64,000 nt of DNA from Halobacillus litoralis (GCF_009856415.1 NZ_WMEZ01000003.1:310001-374000), one strand, 5' to 3'. Positions 53,699 through 63,716 are shown, numbered from the stretch's first letter. A program made the numbers and translations. Notes: a model not told the origin generated them from the sequence alone.

Positions 53699-54709
53699 AT
53701 GAGCCTTGCTCAGCAACGAGAATGCAAGTCATCAGATGATGTACTCGCTTCATACATGAATAAGGACAAACTTTATATCCATTATCAACCGATTGTCGAT
53801 CTCCATAAAGAAAGCGTCATTGGTTATGAAGCGCTGACAAGATTTCCTCCCAGTGCTTATTTCAAAAGCCCAGTCGAACTCTTTCAGTTTGCCGATCAGA
53901 CGAACCGGTTATTTCAACTTGAGAAACACACACGCGAGCTTGCCATCGACTCCATCATCCCCCATTTACAGGAGAGACAACAATTGTGGGTGAACTTAAC
54001 ACCGAATGTCATTCATGACGATTCTTTCACCCCAGGATTCACCCATACCATTTTAAAGAATACAGGATTGAATCCCGATCAGATCGTTTTTGAAATTACG
54101 GAGCACTCCGCTATTTCTGACTATCAAAGCTTCCGAAAGCTTCTGGAACATTATAGGAAACAAGGGTTCAAAGTGGCGATTGATGATGTCGGTGCAGGTT
54201 ATTCCTCCCTGCAAATGATATCTGAATTAAAACCAGATTATATGAAAATCGATCGTTCATTGATTACCCACATCAATCAATTCCGTGAAAAACAATACAT
54301 GGTGGAGGCTTTGCAACAGATCGGAAAGAAGTTAGGATCAGGGATTATTGCTGAAGGTGTGGAAACCGATGGAGAGTGTCTTCATTTGATTCAAATGGGG
54401 ATCTCCCTTATGCAAGGGTATTATTTTGCAAAGCCTGATTATCCTCCTCCCCCGCTTCCAAAGTCCATTTCTGAACAAGTAAAGCTGCAAGGATATAGCC
54501 AAATGTTTCCTTTAAAAATTGACGAGCGTACCACATTTTCTGAGCTGATGACATGGATTTCAACATATATGGGAAGCTACGATAATTACTTCGCATTGAT
54601 CCAAGGAAAAGGAGTGCTTCCATTAACGGAAGTGGTTCGATTTGTGGTCTCCCATAGTACAAAAACGAAAGAAACCGTATGGTCACACCTTCGCTCCTGG
54701 TTCACATGA
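53699..54709 (+). CDS. EAL-domain c-di-GMP phosphodiesterase
   Basis: A 336-residue cytosolic protein. The EAL domain (about 15-250) keeps all expected catalytic residues: EALTR near residue 44, Asn in LWVNLTPN, Glu in FEITEHSAI, Asp-Asp in VAIDDVGAGYSSL, Lys in YMKIDRSL, Glu in IAEGVET and QGYYFAKP. It should hydrolyse c-di-GMP. The last 85 residues, after LPKSISEQVK, form a separate small domain of unknown role. GGAG lies seven bases before the ATG. It sits between cotO and fabI, which are adjacent in B. subtilis. Confidence 0.9.
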   Translation: MSLAQQRECKSSDDVLASYMNKDKLYIHYQPIVDLHKESVIGYEALTRFPPSAYFKSPVELFQFADQTNRLFQLEKHTRELAIDSIIPHLQERQQLWVNLTPNVIHDDSFTPGFTHTILKNTGLNPDQIVFEITEHSAISDYQSFRKLLEHYRKQGFKVAIDDVGAGYSSLQMISELKPDYMKIDRSLITHINQFREKQYMVEALQQIGKKLGSGIIAEGVETDGECLHLIQMGISLMQGYYFAKPDYPPPPLPKSISEQVKLQGYSQMFPLKIDERTTFSELMTWISTYMGSYDNYFALIQGKGVLPLTEVVRFVVSHSTKTKETVWSHLRSWFT

Positions 54710-54748
54710 CAAAACCCCGTTTCTACTCAAAGTAGAAACGGGGTTTTG
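54710..54748. terminator. Bidirectional terminator EAL / fabI
   Basis: CAAAACCCCGTTTCTAC and GTAGAAACGGGGTTTTG form a 17-bp perfect stem with T-runs at both ends. Confidence 0.95.
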
Positions 54749-54756
54749 AGGTTGAA

Positions 54757-55536
54757 TTAATATGCGACAATGCTGAATCCAGAATCCACGTGAATGACTT
54801 CTCCGGTCACGCCGCGGGATAGATCACTCATCAGATAATACCCGGTGTCACCAACTTCTTCCTGAGTTACAGGACGACCCAGTGGAGCGCGTTCCTCAAT
54901 CACTTTAAGAATTTGATTGAAATCACCGACCCCTTTAGCAGAAAGTGTACGGATCGGACCAGCGGAAATGGCATTCACCCGAATGTTATGTTTACCAAGG
55001 TCGTTCGCTAAGTATTTAACGCTAGCATCCAGGCTCGCTTTCGCTACGCCCATGACGTTATAATTTTTCACCACTTGTTCTCCACCGAGATAAGTCAATG
55101 TTACGATACTTCCTCCATCAGCCATCAACGGCTGAGCTGCACGTGCAACCGCAGTTAGAGAATAAGAGCTGATGTTGTGAGCGGTAAGGAAACCATCGCG
55201 GCTAGTATTCAAGAACTCATCTTTTAATTCTTCACGATTTGCGAATGCGATACAGTGCGCAAGGCCGTGAATTGTCCCTACATCTTTGCCGATTTGTTCG
55301 AATGTCTGGATGATTGCTTCATCGTCTGTCACGTCACACTCATAAACGAGTGACTCCTCGCCACCTTCTAGCGTATCAGCAAGGTCCTGGACCGACTTTT
55401 TGAAGCGCTCTGAGGCAACTGTGAAAATCAAACGCGCTCCAGCAGAGTGAAGCGAGCGGGCAATCCCCCAGGCAATGCTTCGTTTGTTTGCCACTCCCAT
55501 GACGACATACGTACGTCCTTCTAATGAAAAGTTCAT
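54757..55536 (-). CDS. fabI: Enoyl-[acyl-carrier-protein] reductase FabI
   Basis: FabI performs the last reduction of fatty-acid elongation with NAD(P)H. The 259-residue protein opens MNFSLEGRTYVVMGVANKRS, has the ARLIFTV segment, the Tyr-x6-Tyr...Lys-like pattern (SSYSLTAVARAA; YNVMGVAKASLDASVKYLA) and the AISAGPIRTLSAKG end of the family. A degenerate FapR-like site (ATTAGTATTTGTTATTAGTACC, shown as ATTAGTA and TTAGTACC) lies at 55570-55592. The gene is adjacent to cotO except for the EAL gene, as in B. subtilis. Confidence 0.95.
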   Translation of the reverse strand: MNFSLEGRTYVVMGVANKRSIAWGIARSLHSAGARLIFTVASERFKKSVQDLADTLEGGEESLVYECDVTDDEAIIQTFEQIGKDVGTIHGLAHCIAFANREELKDEFLNTSRDGFLTAHNISSYSLTAVARAAQPLMADGGSIVTLTYLGGEQVVKNYNVMGVAKASLDASVKYLANDLGKHNIRVNAISAGPIRTLSAKGVGDFNQILKVIEERAPLGRPVTQEEVGDTGYYLMSDLSRGVTGEVIHVDSGFSIVAY

Positions 55537-55569
55537 ATTGAATACCCTCCTTGAGGTAGTAGGATCTAA

Positions 55570-55592
55570 ATTAGTATTTGTTATTAGTACCT
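55570..55592. promoter_or_regulatory. Degenerate FapR-like site
   Basis: TTAGTA and TTAGTACC lie seven bases apart 35-55 bp upstream of fabI. FapR controls fatty-acid synthesis genes in Bacillus through TTAGTACC-type repeats. The two units here are direct rather than inverted, so the call is weak. Confidence 0.35.
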
Positions 55593-55707
55593 GCTCCTAT
55601 TTTAAACCATAAACTTTTGAAAAACAAACCTCCCTTTATCCATTCCCTATTTCCACTCACATAAGCCCATTCCCTATCCAAAAATAGGATATGAATAATT
55701 CGTGTTA

Positions 55708-56268
55708 TTCAATATAATGGCACGTTTGTGTAAGACTTGATTTCGAGACTTTGGTTGAATGGACGGGGCTGCGGGGAATGGCTCGCTTTCCGCGGGAGCG
55801 CGTTGAGCCTCCTCGGACTGCGTCCTGTGGGGTCTCACCAAGCACTCTGTTCCCGCAGGAGTCTCCCCATTCCCCTCCGCCCCTTTGCCATAGCAGTGTC
55901 TCGAAACCACCTCTGGAAACCGGTCATTTCCAACTTGATGGAGGTGATTCGTTTAAGAACCCGGGTCAGGTATTTGGATTCTAATGCTAGTTATAGAGCT
56001 CTTCCTATTTGCACGCTAGGGGCTGTGGAAGAAAGTCCTTCTTGGTGAAGGAGTTCGTTTCTTACCTGTATGGAATGGGGTGGTTGGGAAGTGGCGAGAC
56101 TCCCGTGGGAGAAGGAGATAGACGAGATCCCCCAGGACGCAGTCCGAGGAAGCTCGGCGCTCCCCCACAGGAAAGCGAGTTGCTTCCCTACCACCCCTGA
56201 CTGCCTATATAGCAAACGAACCCCGGTTATGTTGAAACTAAGTCTTCCACATAGGGAACTATAGTGGA
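55708..56268 (+). repeat. MITE-like composite repeat, copy B
   Basis: A 561-bp copy of the element seen at 29164, in the same two-arm form: left end TTTGTGTAAGACTTG, module CGCTTTCCGCGGGAGCGCG, an intervening stretch near 55910-56090, the inverse module (GTCCGAGGAAGCTC ... CCCACAGGAAAGCGAG) and right end AGTCTTCCACA. It lacks the nested palindrome of copy A. No coding sequence; several frames across it are by-products. Confidence 0.8.
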
Positions 56269-56280
56269 GAAACGTTAAAT

Positions 56281-56318
56281 AAAAAAACCGCTCCTTCTCT
56301 TGATGAGAAGGAGCGGTT
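56281..56318 (-). terminator. Terminator of yjbQ-mgtE operon
   Basis: On the minus strand AACCGCTCCTTCTC ... GAGAAGGAGCGGTT is followed by seven T, just past the antiporter stop. Confidence 0.9.
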
Positions 56319-56323
56319 GAGGG

Positions 56324-58186
56324 TTAACACCATTCACAATATTCCAGTTCCATTTTCAGTTCTTCTACATACTCATGAGAACCTGTAACGATCAGGCGGT
56401 CACCCATTTTCAACTCGGTATCTCCGTGAGGGACGATGGAATCTTTTCCGCGGAAGATTCTGACCATAATGACATCTCCAGTGAAAGGAAATTCACGAAG
56501 GTGGATGCCGTTATAGACCGAATTGTTCATGTTGATTTGATAGAGCGCACTATCTTGTTTCGTTAAGATATCTACAACATTCGGTGCTTCAATCATCGCT
56601 TTTAGGAGCGCTTTTGAAGACAAGAACACGGAGAACACATTGATATTGAGATCTTTCATTTCCTGAGATAGATCTGGAGACTCTACTCGGACAATGATCC
56701 GTTCTACCCCTTGTTCTTTTGCAAAGCGGGCAATCTCAGCATTTCGTTCTTCGTCACCCGTAGAAGCAACAATCAAGTCTACCTCGAAGACTCCGAGTTC
56801 CTTCATCTTTTCAACATCGTAGCCATCTAACTCTTTAATATCAAAGCAATTACGGCTGATACGCTCATCAATTTTATCCATTTTTGTGTGGTATAGATGC
56901 GTTTCGTATGCATGAATGTCCAGTTCACGAACAACTGGCAAGGTCATGCGGTTGGAACCGATAAAAGATACGACGGTCTTATGGTTTTCATCTTCAAATC
57001 GTCCATAAATCTTTTTGAAGACGATGGGTGCCACAAGACATGTCAGGACAGCCACAAGGATCAAGGCACCTTCCATTTGGTCATCGATCATTCCTTCCCG
57101 TTTCCCGATGGCCGCCGCTGCAATGACAAGAGAGAGTGTGGAAGTCAGGATAAAACCTGATCCAAAAACGGTTTTCTTGTCATACCACTTACTCAAAATT
57201 AAAGCAGGAACAATTTTCGAGACGAGTAAGGCGATAAACAACAGCGGAATCAATATGAGCACTCGGGAATCAGTAAATAGACTCCAGATATCAATTTCTA
57301 CACCAACCATTACGAAGAAGATTGGAATTAAGAAACCATAACCAAAACTGTCCAAACGCTTCACCATCTCAGGGTTAGGAGACAGCAAGGAAACGAGAGT
57401 ACCTGCTAAGAAAGCACCTAGGATGTTCTCTGCTCCTACCGTTTCAGACAAAGCGACTAGAAGAAGGATGAGCGTGAACACAGCACGCGTATCGATCTGG
57501 ATGGTCCCTTTGGCCATCGTCTCCACAAACGATTGATGACGAAACTTTTTGCCGATGTAATAGAAAAGAACACCTGCTGCAAAAAGTAGGAGCAGTAACC
57601 ATGTGTTTCCACCACTCTCTCCGTAAATGGATACGAAGACAGCCAGCAGAATCATGGTGACGAGATCAGCAATGACCGCGATAAGGAGAATGGTCTGACC
57701 AATCGTTGTCTTCATCATCTGTGCATCCTTCAATGTCGGCACGACCACACCTAGTGATATTGTGGAAATGATCAGCGTCATCAAGAATGCATTATCAATG
57801 AAACCTGCCCAAACAAACATGTAAGAAAGGGCTAAGGAGATGACGAAGATCCCTATGAAGACGATGGTCGCGACCCATACTGGATTCGGAGCACCTGTCC
57901 CTTGGTTTTCGGGCTTCGCTTTCTTTTTTCTACTTGCAAAAATAGAGAAATCAATTTCTAATCCACTGAGGAACATCAAGAAAATGAACCCTAATGTAGA
58001 CAGGATCTCTAACCAGCTTCCTTGCTCTACAATATCAAATCCACTTTGACCGATGATTAGTCCTACTATGATTTCTGCTACTACAACCGGAATGATATTC
58101 AATTTAAAGCGGTGTAGTAAGATGGGAGTTATGAATGCTGCGATAATTACAATAACTAGAGAAGTTACTGATGCACCATGTTCCAT
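56324..58186 (-). CDS. yjbQ: CPA2-family monovalent cation/proton antiporter with RCK domain
   Basis: A 620-residue protein. The membrane part (about 1-395) has twelve or so helices with the VEIDIWSLFTDSRV, GAFLAGTLVSLLSP and GFDIVEQGSWLEILSTLGFIFLMFLSGLEID motifs of the KefB/YjbQ antiporters. A TrkA_N-like nucleotide-binding domain (KTVVSFIGSNRMTLPVV) and a TrkA_C domain (about 530-615) follow. It exchanges K+ or Na+ for H+, important in salt or alkali. Paired here with mgtE upstream (16 bp). Place in the gene order matches yjbQ of B. subtilis. Confidence 0.9.
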   Translation of the reverse strand: MEHGASVTSLVIVIIAAFITPILLHRFKLNIIPVVVAEIIVGLIIGQSGFDIVEQGSWLEILSTLGFIFLMFLSGLEIDFSIFASRKKKAKPENQGTGAPNPVWVATIVFIGIFVISLALSYMFVWAGFIDNAFLMTLIISTISLGVVVPTLKDAQMMKTTIGQTILLIAVIADLVTMILLAVFVSIYGESGGNTWLLLLLFAAGVLFYYIGKKFRHQSFVETMAKGTIQIDTRAVFTLILLLVALSETVGAENILGAFLAGTLVSLLSPNPEMVKRLDSFGYGFLIPIFFVMVGVEIDIWSLFTDSRVLILIPLLFIALLVSKIVPALILSKWYDKKTVFGSGFILTSTLSLVIAAAAIGKREGMIDDQMEGALILVAVLTCLVAPIVFKKIYGRFEDENHKTVVSFIGSNRMTLPVVRELDIHAYETHLYHTKMDKIDERISRNCFDIKELDGYDVEKMKELGVFEVDLIVASTGDEERNAEIARFAKEQGVERIIVRVESPDLSQEMKDLNINVFSVFLSSKALLKAMIEAPNVVDILTKQDSALYQINMNNSVYNGIHLREFPFTGDVIMVRIFRGKDSIVPHGDTELKMGDRLIVTGSHEYVEELKMELEYCEWC

Positions 58187-58201
58187 ACTCGCCCTCCTTC
58201 C

Positions 58202-59566
58202 TTAAATCAATAAATTCATGAAAGCTGTCGCGAGTCCAAAATAAATCAAGATGGAGATCAAGTCATTCACCGTTGTAATGAATGGACCTGAGGCAACAGC
58301 AGGGTCGATCTTTAAACGATGCATAAGAAGGGGAACGAGGGAGCCAGCCAATGTTGCTACAACCAAGGTCATAAAGATGGACAATCCGACTAATACGCCT
58401 AAAAAGAAGTTTTCATGCCATATATATACAATGAGAGTGATCAATACACCACAAGAAAGCCCAGTGATTATACCGGTCCCTGCTTCTCTCATCATCATTT
58501 TCCATTTCCCTTGCTTTTCTATTTCCCCGGTAGCAATACCGCGGACGGCAACGGCTAGTGCCTGCGTTCCTGTATTTCCCGCCATTCCGGCAATCAGCGG
58601 AATAAATATAGCGAGGATAGCTACTTGATCCAAGGTGTCCTCAAAACGCCCGATGAGACTTGCTGTCAGACTTCCCAAAAAGAGTAGAATGACAAGCCAG
58701 GGTAAACGCTTTTTGGCTGAAGCAAAAGCATTATCATCAGGGCTGTCAACGTCAGAGACGGCAGCAAGTTTAGAATAATCATCACTTGCTTCTTCTTCCA
58801 TGACGTCCATAATGTCATCGACGGTGATGATTCCAAGGAGATGGTCCTGGAAATCAACGACCGGTAACGCAAGAAAGTCGTAGTCGCGCACCATACGTGC
58901 CACTTCTTCCTGGTCTTCGCCGACTGAGACCGATACCACTCGTTCATTCATAACGTCAGATATCAGCCATTCTTCTTCTGATATAATCAAATCCCTCAAC
59001 GAAATAACACCGACGAGCCGTTTATCTTCATTAATGACATATGTGTAATAAATCGTCTCGGCGTCCGGGGCTTCTGTTCTCAGATGAACCATCGCTTCTT
59101 TGATCGTCATACCGGCTTTAACAACAACGAATTCTGTTGTCATGATGGAACCAGCGGTTTTCTCTTCATAATGAAGCAGGTCTTTGATTTCGTCAGCTGC
59201 ATCATCATCCATGATCGTCAAGAAACTCGCCACTTTATCTTTATCTAATTCGTTTAAAATATCAACGGCATCATCCGTCGACATTTCAGCGAAGACTTGC
59301 GCAGCAAAGGTTGGATCCATTTCAGTAAAGAAGGGTTCGATCTCATCATAATCGATGTGCTCCATGACATCTGCAACCTCTTCTGGAGAGAGGTAGGTGT
59401 AGATTTGCATCCGTACTTCTTTATCCAAACCTTCAAAAATCCGGGCCTGGTCATATGGATGTAATTCCAGAAACTCTGCACGGAACTGGTCGATATGATC
59501 ATTGAACAAGGCATCTTTAATATTCGTCCAAACTTCTTGGCGCTCCTGGTCATCTAAGTGTTCCAT
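58202..59566 (-). CDS. mgtE: Magnesium transporter MgtE
   Basis: A 454-residue Mg2+ channel: N-terminal MgtE_N domain (about 20-125, LDKEVRMQIYTYLSPEEVADVMEHID), paired CBS domains (about 135-250), and five C-terminal helices with IPLIAGMAGNTGTQALAVAVRGIATGEI and TTVNDLISILIYFG. The cytosolic domains sense Mg2+ and gate the pore. An M-box riboswitch was not found in the leader. ATG at 59566 follows GGGAGGG by six bases. It is co-directional with yjbQ, 15 bp upstream. Confidence 0.95.
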   Translation of the reverse strand: MEHLDDQERQEVWTNIKDALFNDHIDQFRAEFLELHPYDQARIFEGLDKEVRMQIYTYLSPEEVADVMEHIDYDEIEPFFTEMDPTFAAQVFAEMSTDDAVDILNELDKDKVASFLTIMDDDAADEIKDLLHYEEKTAGSIMTTEFVVVKAGMTIKEAMVHLRTEAPDAETIYYTYVINEDKRLVGVISLRDLIISEEEWLISDVMNERVVSVSVGEDQEEVARMVRDYDFLALPVVDFQDHLLGIITVDDIMDVMEEEASDDYSKLAAVSDVDSPDDNAFASAKKRLPWLVILLFLGSLTASLIGRFEDTLDQVAILAIFIPLIAGMAGNTGTQALAVAVRGIATGEIEKQGKWKMMMREAGTGIITGLSCGVLITLIVYIWHENFFLGVLVGLSIFMTLVVATLAGSLVPLLMHRLKIDPAVASGPFITTVNDLISILIYFGLATAFMNLLI

Positions 59567-59819
59567 AAGCAACCCTCCCCAGTGTCTATTTCGTTTTTGA
59601 CCGTTTAATCTTAATGGCGATACACCTGTTTGTCAACGGAAGTAACTCAATTTTCAATAGCCAAATTCTTTACATAAATGTAGTTTAACAGAAGAAATCC
59701 AGGTTAGGGAATAAACACCCTGTATGTTTAGTATTTCGAAGGCTTGGGAAAAATATCTTCCATATATAGGACAGCACTTAAGAATCAAGACAATCATTGA
59801 AGACAAAAGGAGAATGACC

Positions 59820-60551
59820 ATGAACTACGACATAATCGGGGACGTCCACGGCTGCTTCGATGAGTTAAAACAATTATTTAGTGAACTCGGCTACGAATGG
59901 AGCGAAGGCCTCCCGCACCACCCAGACGGACGAACTCCCGTATTCGTCGGTGATATCACTGACCGCGGACCCGCTTCCATTGCGTGCATTTCCTTCGTCT
60001 ATCGTTTAGTTACCGAAAAAGGAGCGCATTATGTCCCGGGAAATCATTGCAATAAATTGTATCGCTTTTTTCTAGGAAATCCTGTCAAGGAAAAGCATGG
60101 ATTGGAGACTACCGCTGCGGAATTCCGCACCCTGTCTAAAGTAGAACAGAAGGAAGTTAAACAACAATTTATGCACTTGTATGAGCAATCCCCTCTGCAC
60201 TTGATTTTGAAAGATGTTGATGCTGTTGTTGCTCATGCGGGCATTCGTGAGGAAGATATCGGTCATAAAAGTAAAAGCATCGAAACGTTCGTTCTCTACG
60301 GAGACATTACTGGTGAAAAGCTTCCGGATGGTCGTCCCGTCAGACGAGACTGGGCCCAGCATTACACAGGGGATCGATGGATCGTCTATGGACATACCCC
60401 AGTCCGTGAACCCCGTTTTGTCAACAAAACCGTTAACATAGATACAGGATGTGTGTTCGGAGGCAAGCTGACCGCTTTCCGCCTGCCTGAAGAAGATATC
60501 GTCAGTGTGCCATCGAGTATGCCTTTCGTTGAAGAAAAGTTTAGATATTAA
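59820..60551 (+). CDS. prpE: Ser/Thr-type phosphatase PrpE (bis(5'-nucleosyl)-tetraphosphatase)
   Basis: A 243-residue calcineurin-like phosphoesterase. The metal motifs are clear: [10 protein letters not shown] near residue 7, [17 protein letters not shown], an AHAGIR histidine and a GHTPV near residue 200. PrpE of B. subtilis cleaves Ap4A and affects spore germination. ATG at 59820 is chosen because AAGGAG lies seven bases upstream; a second ATG two codons earlier is also possible. It sits in its B. subtilis place between yjbO and yjbQ, here divergent from mgtE. Confidence 0.92.
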   Translation: MNYDIIGDVHGCFDELKQLFSELGYEWSEGLPHHPDGRTPVFVGDITDRGPASIACISFVYRLVTEKGAHYVPGNHCNKLYRFFLGNPVKEKHGLETTAAEFRTLSKVEQKEVKQQFMHLYEQSPLHLILKDVDAVVAHAGIREEDIGHKSKSIETFVLYGDITGEKLPDGRPVRRDWAQHYTGDRWIVYGHTPVREPRFVNKTVNIDTGCVFGGKLTAFRLPEEDIVSVPSSMPFVEEKFRY

Positions 60552-60583
60552 AAAGCAGGAGCACCCGAGGCTCCTGCTTTTTT
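60552..60583 (+). terminator. Terminator after prpE
   Basis: AAAGCAGGAGC-ACCCGAG-GCTCCTGCTTTTTT, directly after the stop codon. Confidence 0.9.
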
Positions 60584-60611
60584 ATAGACCGTCCAACCGA
60601 ATACATGCTCC

Positions 60612-61499
60612 TCAAGCAAATTCATCCCAAAGTTTTGGTGGTTCTGATGTAAAGGTCATCTTTTTCTTTGTCCAAGGATGGATGAAATGAAGCCGTTCAC
60701 AATGCAAGGCTTGACCTTCCACTCCTTCCACTTTGTTTCCACCATATAACGTGTCTCCAGCTAAAGGGTACCCCCTGTATGCCATATGGACACGAATTTG
60801 ATGTGTCCGACCGGTGAGAAGTTTAAAGCGGATCCGGGAGCAATGTTTCTTTGATTGAATCAGATAGTACTGAGTTTTTGAAGGCTTTCCCACTGGTGAT
60901 ACAACTCTTCGAATGATGGAATCTTCTGCTCGGCCGATTGGCTCATCTATGAGACCTTCTTTTTCTCGAAATTCCCCTTCGACTATTGCTACGTATTGTC
61001 GTGAAATGAAGTCCAATCTCTTAGTAAGAAGGCTATGACTGTATGCGTGTTTAGCAATCAACATTAATCCAGAAGTATCTCTGTCCAGCCTTGTGACAAT
61101 ATGAGCCGTACAAGGATACTTTCTTTTTTCATATTCAAAAAGCAAGTAACTTGCAATCGAAGGCTCTTTTTGGTCAAAAGGAGGAACCACTGGGATGCCT
61201 GCCGGCTTGTTGAGGACCATGACGTCATCATCCTCAAATACGACTGGTAAAATCCCCTGCTGAGGAAAGATCGCCCCTTTTTCTTCTTTAGGAAAAAGGA
61301 TGGCGACTTCATCCCCGCGCTCTAATGGACGCCACATTTCCTCCTGGGACCCATTCACATATACTGCACCGTCCATACGAACCTTCTTGAGCAATTGCCG
61401 GGAAAACTCCCCTGCATGTAATAAAAATTCACGAATGGAATAACCGGCGTAAGCCTCTGTCACCCGCCACCTCTTTGTCACATCAGTCTGAGTAGTCAT
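60612..61499 (-). CDS. yjbO: RluA/RluD-type pseudouridine synthase, YjbO
   Basis: A 295-residue RNA pseudouridine synthase. An S4-like N-terminal part ([25 protein letters not shown]) is followed by the synthase domain with [10 protein letters not shown] and the catalytic Asp in [17 protein letters not shown], then [24 protein letters not shown]. The target in rRNA or tRNA is unknown. Its start overlaps the nadK stop by 17 bp, so the two are translated together, as in the B. subtilis yjbN-yjbO pair. Confidence 0.93.
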   Translation of the reverse strand: MTTQTDVTKRWRVTEAYAGYSIREFLLHAGEFSRQLLKKVRMDGAVYVNGSQEEMWRPLERGDEVAILFPKEEKGAIFPQQGILPVVFEDDDVMVLNKPAGIPVVPPFDQKEPSIASYLLFEYEKRKYPCTAHIVTRLDRDTSGLMLIAKHAYSHSLLTKRLDFISRQYVAIVEGEFREKEGLIDEPIGRAEDSIIRRVVSPVGKPSKTQYYLIQSKKHCSRIRFKLLTGRTHQIRVHMAYRGYPLAGDTLYGGNKVEGVEGQALHCERLHFIHPWTKKKMTFTSEPPKLWDEFA

Positions 61500-62289
61500 C
61501 AGCTACAAAGGAGTCGTGGACACGTTTCCAGAAAGGGAATGGACGGAACCTTGCAAACCTTACTTTTTCTTCAGCTACGCGGCATTGGATCGATTTTACG
61601 TCTTTATAAGTACGAGTGATATGATCGATGGTGAAAAGAAAACTGCGGTCATGCTTCGGCTTGAACATGCACGTATGATGACTAGGTAAAATTAATGGAG
61701 ACCCTATCGTACGGAACACACGGTTATTGATTGAAGCCATTTCAGCAATTTGGAAGGCTTCAAGAGACGGGTGCAGAATCGCTCCTCCCAGTGCTTTATT
61801 ATAGGCGGTACTCCCGGATGGTGTAGACACGCACAGCCCGTCGCCACGAAACGTCTCAAAATGGTCGCCTTTAATTTCGATATCCATAACCACCGAACCT
61901 TCTGACGTCTTGATCGTACATTCATTCAGGGCAAGATAGCGATCCTCTTCTCCTCCGCTTTTCGGGCGTATGGTCACTTCAAGGAGTGGGTACTCGACGA
62001 CCTGAAACGGCGTCTTCGCAATCTCAATGATCAGCTTTTCTAATTCTTCCGGCATCCAGTCCGCATAAAAGCCGAGGTGCCCGGTATGTATCCCTATAAA
62101 AGCTGTCTTATCCAATCGGTGGACATACGTATGGAAAGCTTCCAGCAATGTACCATCCCCACCGACAGAAATGGCAAGATCGGGTTCATCTTCATCGTAT
62201 TCCAACTTGAACTCCGTTAGGTAGTTCTTAATTTTCGAACGGATTTCGTTCGATTTTTGATCACCTTTAGAAAGGATCGAGAACTTCAT
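61483..62289 (-). CDS. nadK: NAD kinase
   Basis: A 268-residue kinase making NADP+ from NAD+. It opens [14 protein letters not shown], has the GGDGT-type motif in [26 protein letters not shown], the NECTIK and [16 protein letters not shown] segments, matching NadF (YjbN). The ATG at 62289 is preferred to a GTG four codons earlier that overlaps AAAGGAG. It is second in the operon yjbM-nadK-yjbO, 16 bp after yjbM. Confidence 0.94.
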   Translation of the reverse strand: MKFSILSKGDQKSNEIRSKIKNYLTEFKLEYDEDEPDLAISVGGDGTLLEAFHTYVHRLDKTAFIGIHTGHLGFYADWMPEELEKLIIEIAKTPFQVVEYPLLEVTIRPKSGGEEDRYLALNECTIKTSEGSVVMDIEIKGDHFETFRGDGLCVSTPSGSTAYNKALGGAILHPSLEAFQIAEMASINNRVFRTIGSPLILPSHHTCMFKPKHDRSFLFTIDHITRTYKDVKSIQCRVAEEKVRFARFRPFPFWKRVHDSFVADDYSD

Positions 62290-62305
62290 GGGTCCACCCA
62301 CTCCT

Positions 62306-62944
62306 TTAAGATTTTCTAGGGTTCTTTTTCTGTTCTTCTTTTCTTAAAAACGCCCGTTGAGCTTCTTGGATCTCGCTTTTTATTTTTGACATTTCTTCAT
62401 CGAGCAGAAAGGCAGCTTCACCGGCACGTTTAAGACGTGATTTGATTTCTGATGGTATTTTCCCCGAATATTTATAATTTAATGAGTGTTCATTGGTGGC
62501 CCAAAAGTTCATAGCAAGGGTACGGATCTGAATTTCGGCCAATACCTTTTTCTCTCCATGAATGGTTTCCACCGGGTAACGAATAATGACGTGGAATGAC
62601 CTATACCCACTATCCTTTTTCCTTGAAACGTAATCTTTCTCTTCTACAATTTCAAAATCATGCCGGTTCCGAAGCATGGTAGCAACCGCATAAATGTCAT
62701 CAACGAATTGGCAAACTACTCTCACCCCAGCTATATCCTGGAGTTCTTCTTCGATGTTTTCAGGATTAATGGCTTTTCGCCTTGCCTTTTCAATTATGCT
62801 TGATTTCGGCTTCACTCGCCCGGTTACAAATTCAATAGGAGATTGTTCCTCCTCATATTCGAATTGCCGGCGCATGCCTTTTAATTTAATTTTTAACTCT
62901 TCCACTACTTGTGCATAAGGTGCTATAAATATATCCCAATTCAT
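62306..62944 (-). CDS. yjbM: Small GTP pyrophosphokinase, YjbM/RelQ
   Basis: A 212-residue small alarmone synthetase (SasB/RelQ type) making (p)ppGpp from ATP and GDP/GTP. It has the RelA_SpoT domain with [56 protein letters not shown] and [20 protein letters not shown], all expected substrate-site motifs. It lacks hydrolase and regulatory domains. ATG at 62944 follows AAAGGTGG by seven bases; the longer frame has no ribosome site. It heads the operon with nadK and yjbO and is divergent from yjbK. Confidence 0.94.
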   Translation of the reverse strand: MNWDIFIAPYAQVVEELKIKLKGMRRQFEYEEEQSPIEFVTGRVKPKSSIIEKARRKAINPENIEEELQDIAGVRVVCQFVDDIYAVATMLRNRHDFEIVEEKDYVSRKKDSGYRSFHVIIRYPVETIHGEKKVLAEIQIRTLAMNFWATNEHSLNYKYSGKIPSEIKSRLKRAGEAAFLLDEEMSKIKSEIQEAQRAFLRKEEQKKNPRKS

Positions 62945-63077
62945 CAAGCAACCACCTTTATGTATCCAATCTTCATAGTAAATATGTGCGTTTTGTTCAT
63001 CATTCATTGTATCATAAAGTTAGCCTGCAGAATAAGCAGAGCGCCTGACATTATACTACGATCAGGAGGTCTTAACC

Positions 63078-63662
63078 ATGGCACAGGAAATTGAAATCGA
63101 GTTTAAAAACTTATTAACAGAAGACGAATATGAAAAGGTTTATCATTTTTTACCATTCAAATCAGTTGAACTCATGGAGCAAACCAATTATTATTTTGAA
63201 ACAGAAGACCTAAATCTTAAGCAGCAAGGAGCTGCTTTGAGAATCCGTCAAAAAAGTGGTCAATGGACATTGACGTTGAAGCAACCACATGCAGAAGGTC
63301 TGCTTGAAACACATGATTCGCTTACAGAAGAAGAAGCAAATCTTTGGATTCAAAACAAAATGACAGAAAAGCCTCACGTATCCAGACAACTGGATGACCT
63401 TGGTATTTCCTTTAAAGATCTCCACTATCTCGGTTCTCTAACAACGAGACGAAAAGAATTGGCCTACAAGGAGGCAACCGTTGTTCTTGACCACAGCCTT
63501 TATTACGACAAGGAAGATTATGAGCTGGAAGTAGAGGCCAGTTCAAAAAAGACCGGAAAAAAAGTGATCGACGAAATCCTGCATGCATGCAATATTCCGA
63601 ACCGTGAGACAGATAATAAGATCAAACGTTTCTACGACAGAAAGCAACTGCAATCAGAATAG
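63078..63662 (+). CDS. yjbK: CYTH domain protein, YjbK-like
   Basis: A 194-residue CYTH-fold protein (triphosphate tunnel enzyme). The ExExK motif is EIEIEFKN near residue 4; further basic and acidic strands are RIRQKSGQWTLTLKQP, TTRRKELAYKEATVVLDHS and YDKEDYELEVEA. Such proteins hydrolyse or bind triphosphates; YjbK of B. subtilis is reported near the alarmone synthetase gene, as here. GGAGG precedes the ATG by eight bases. Confidence 0.88.
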   Translation: MAQEIEIEFKNLLTEDEYEKVYHFLPFKSVELMEQTNYYFETEDLNLKQQGAALRIRQKSGQWTLTLKQPHAEGLLETHDSLTEEEANLWIQNKMTEKPHVSRQLDDLGISFKDLHYLGSLTTRRKELAYKEATVVLDHSLYYDKEDYELEVEASSKKTGKKVIDEILHACNIPNRETDNKIKRFYDRKQLQSE

Positions 63663-63716
63663 TTGCCGTTCTCTAGCCCTCATTGCTAAAATGATGAACA
63701 GACAGGAAGGGATGCT

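Noticed and set aside
55674-56264. Frames across repeat copy B
   Set aside because: Same repeat-derived low-complexity frames as in copy A.
59567-59819. M-box riboswitch before mgtE
   Set aside because: I looked for the conserved M-box core on the minus strand and found no match or terminator hairpin in this stretch.
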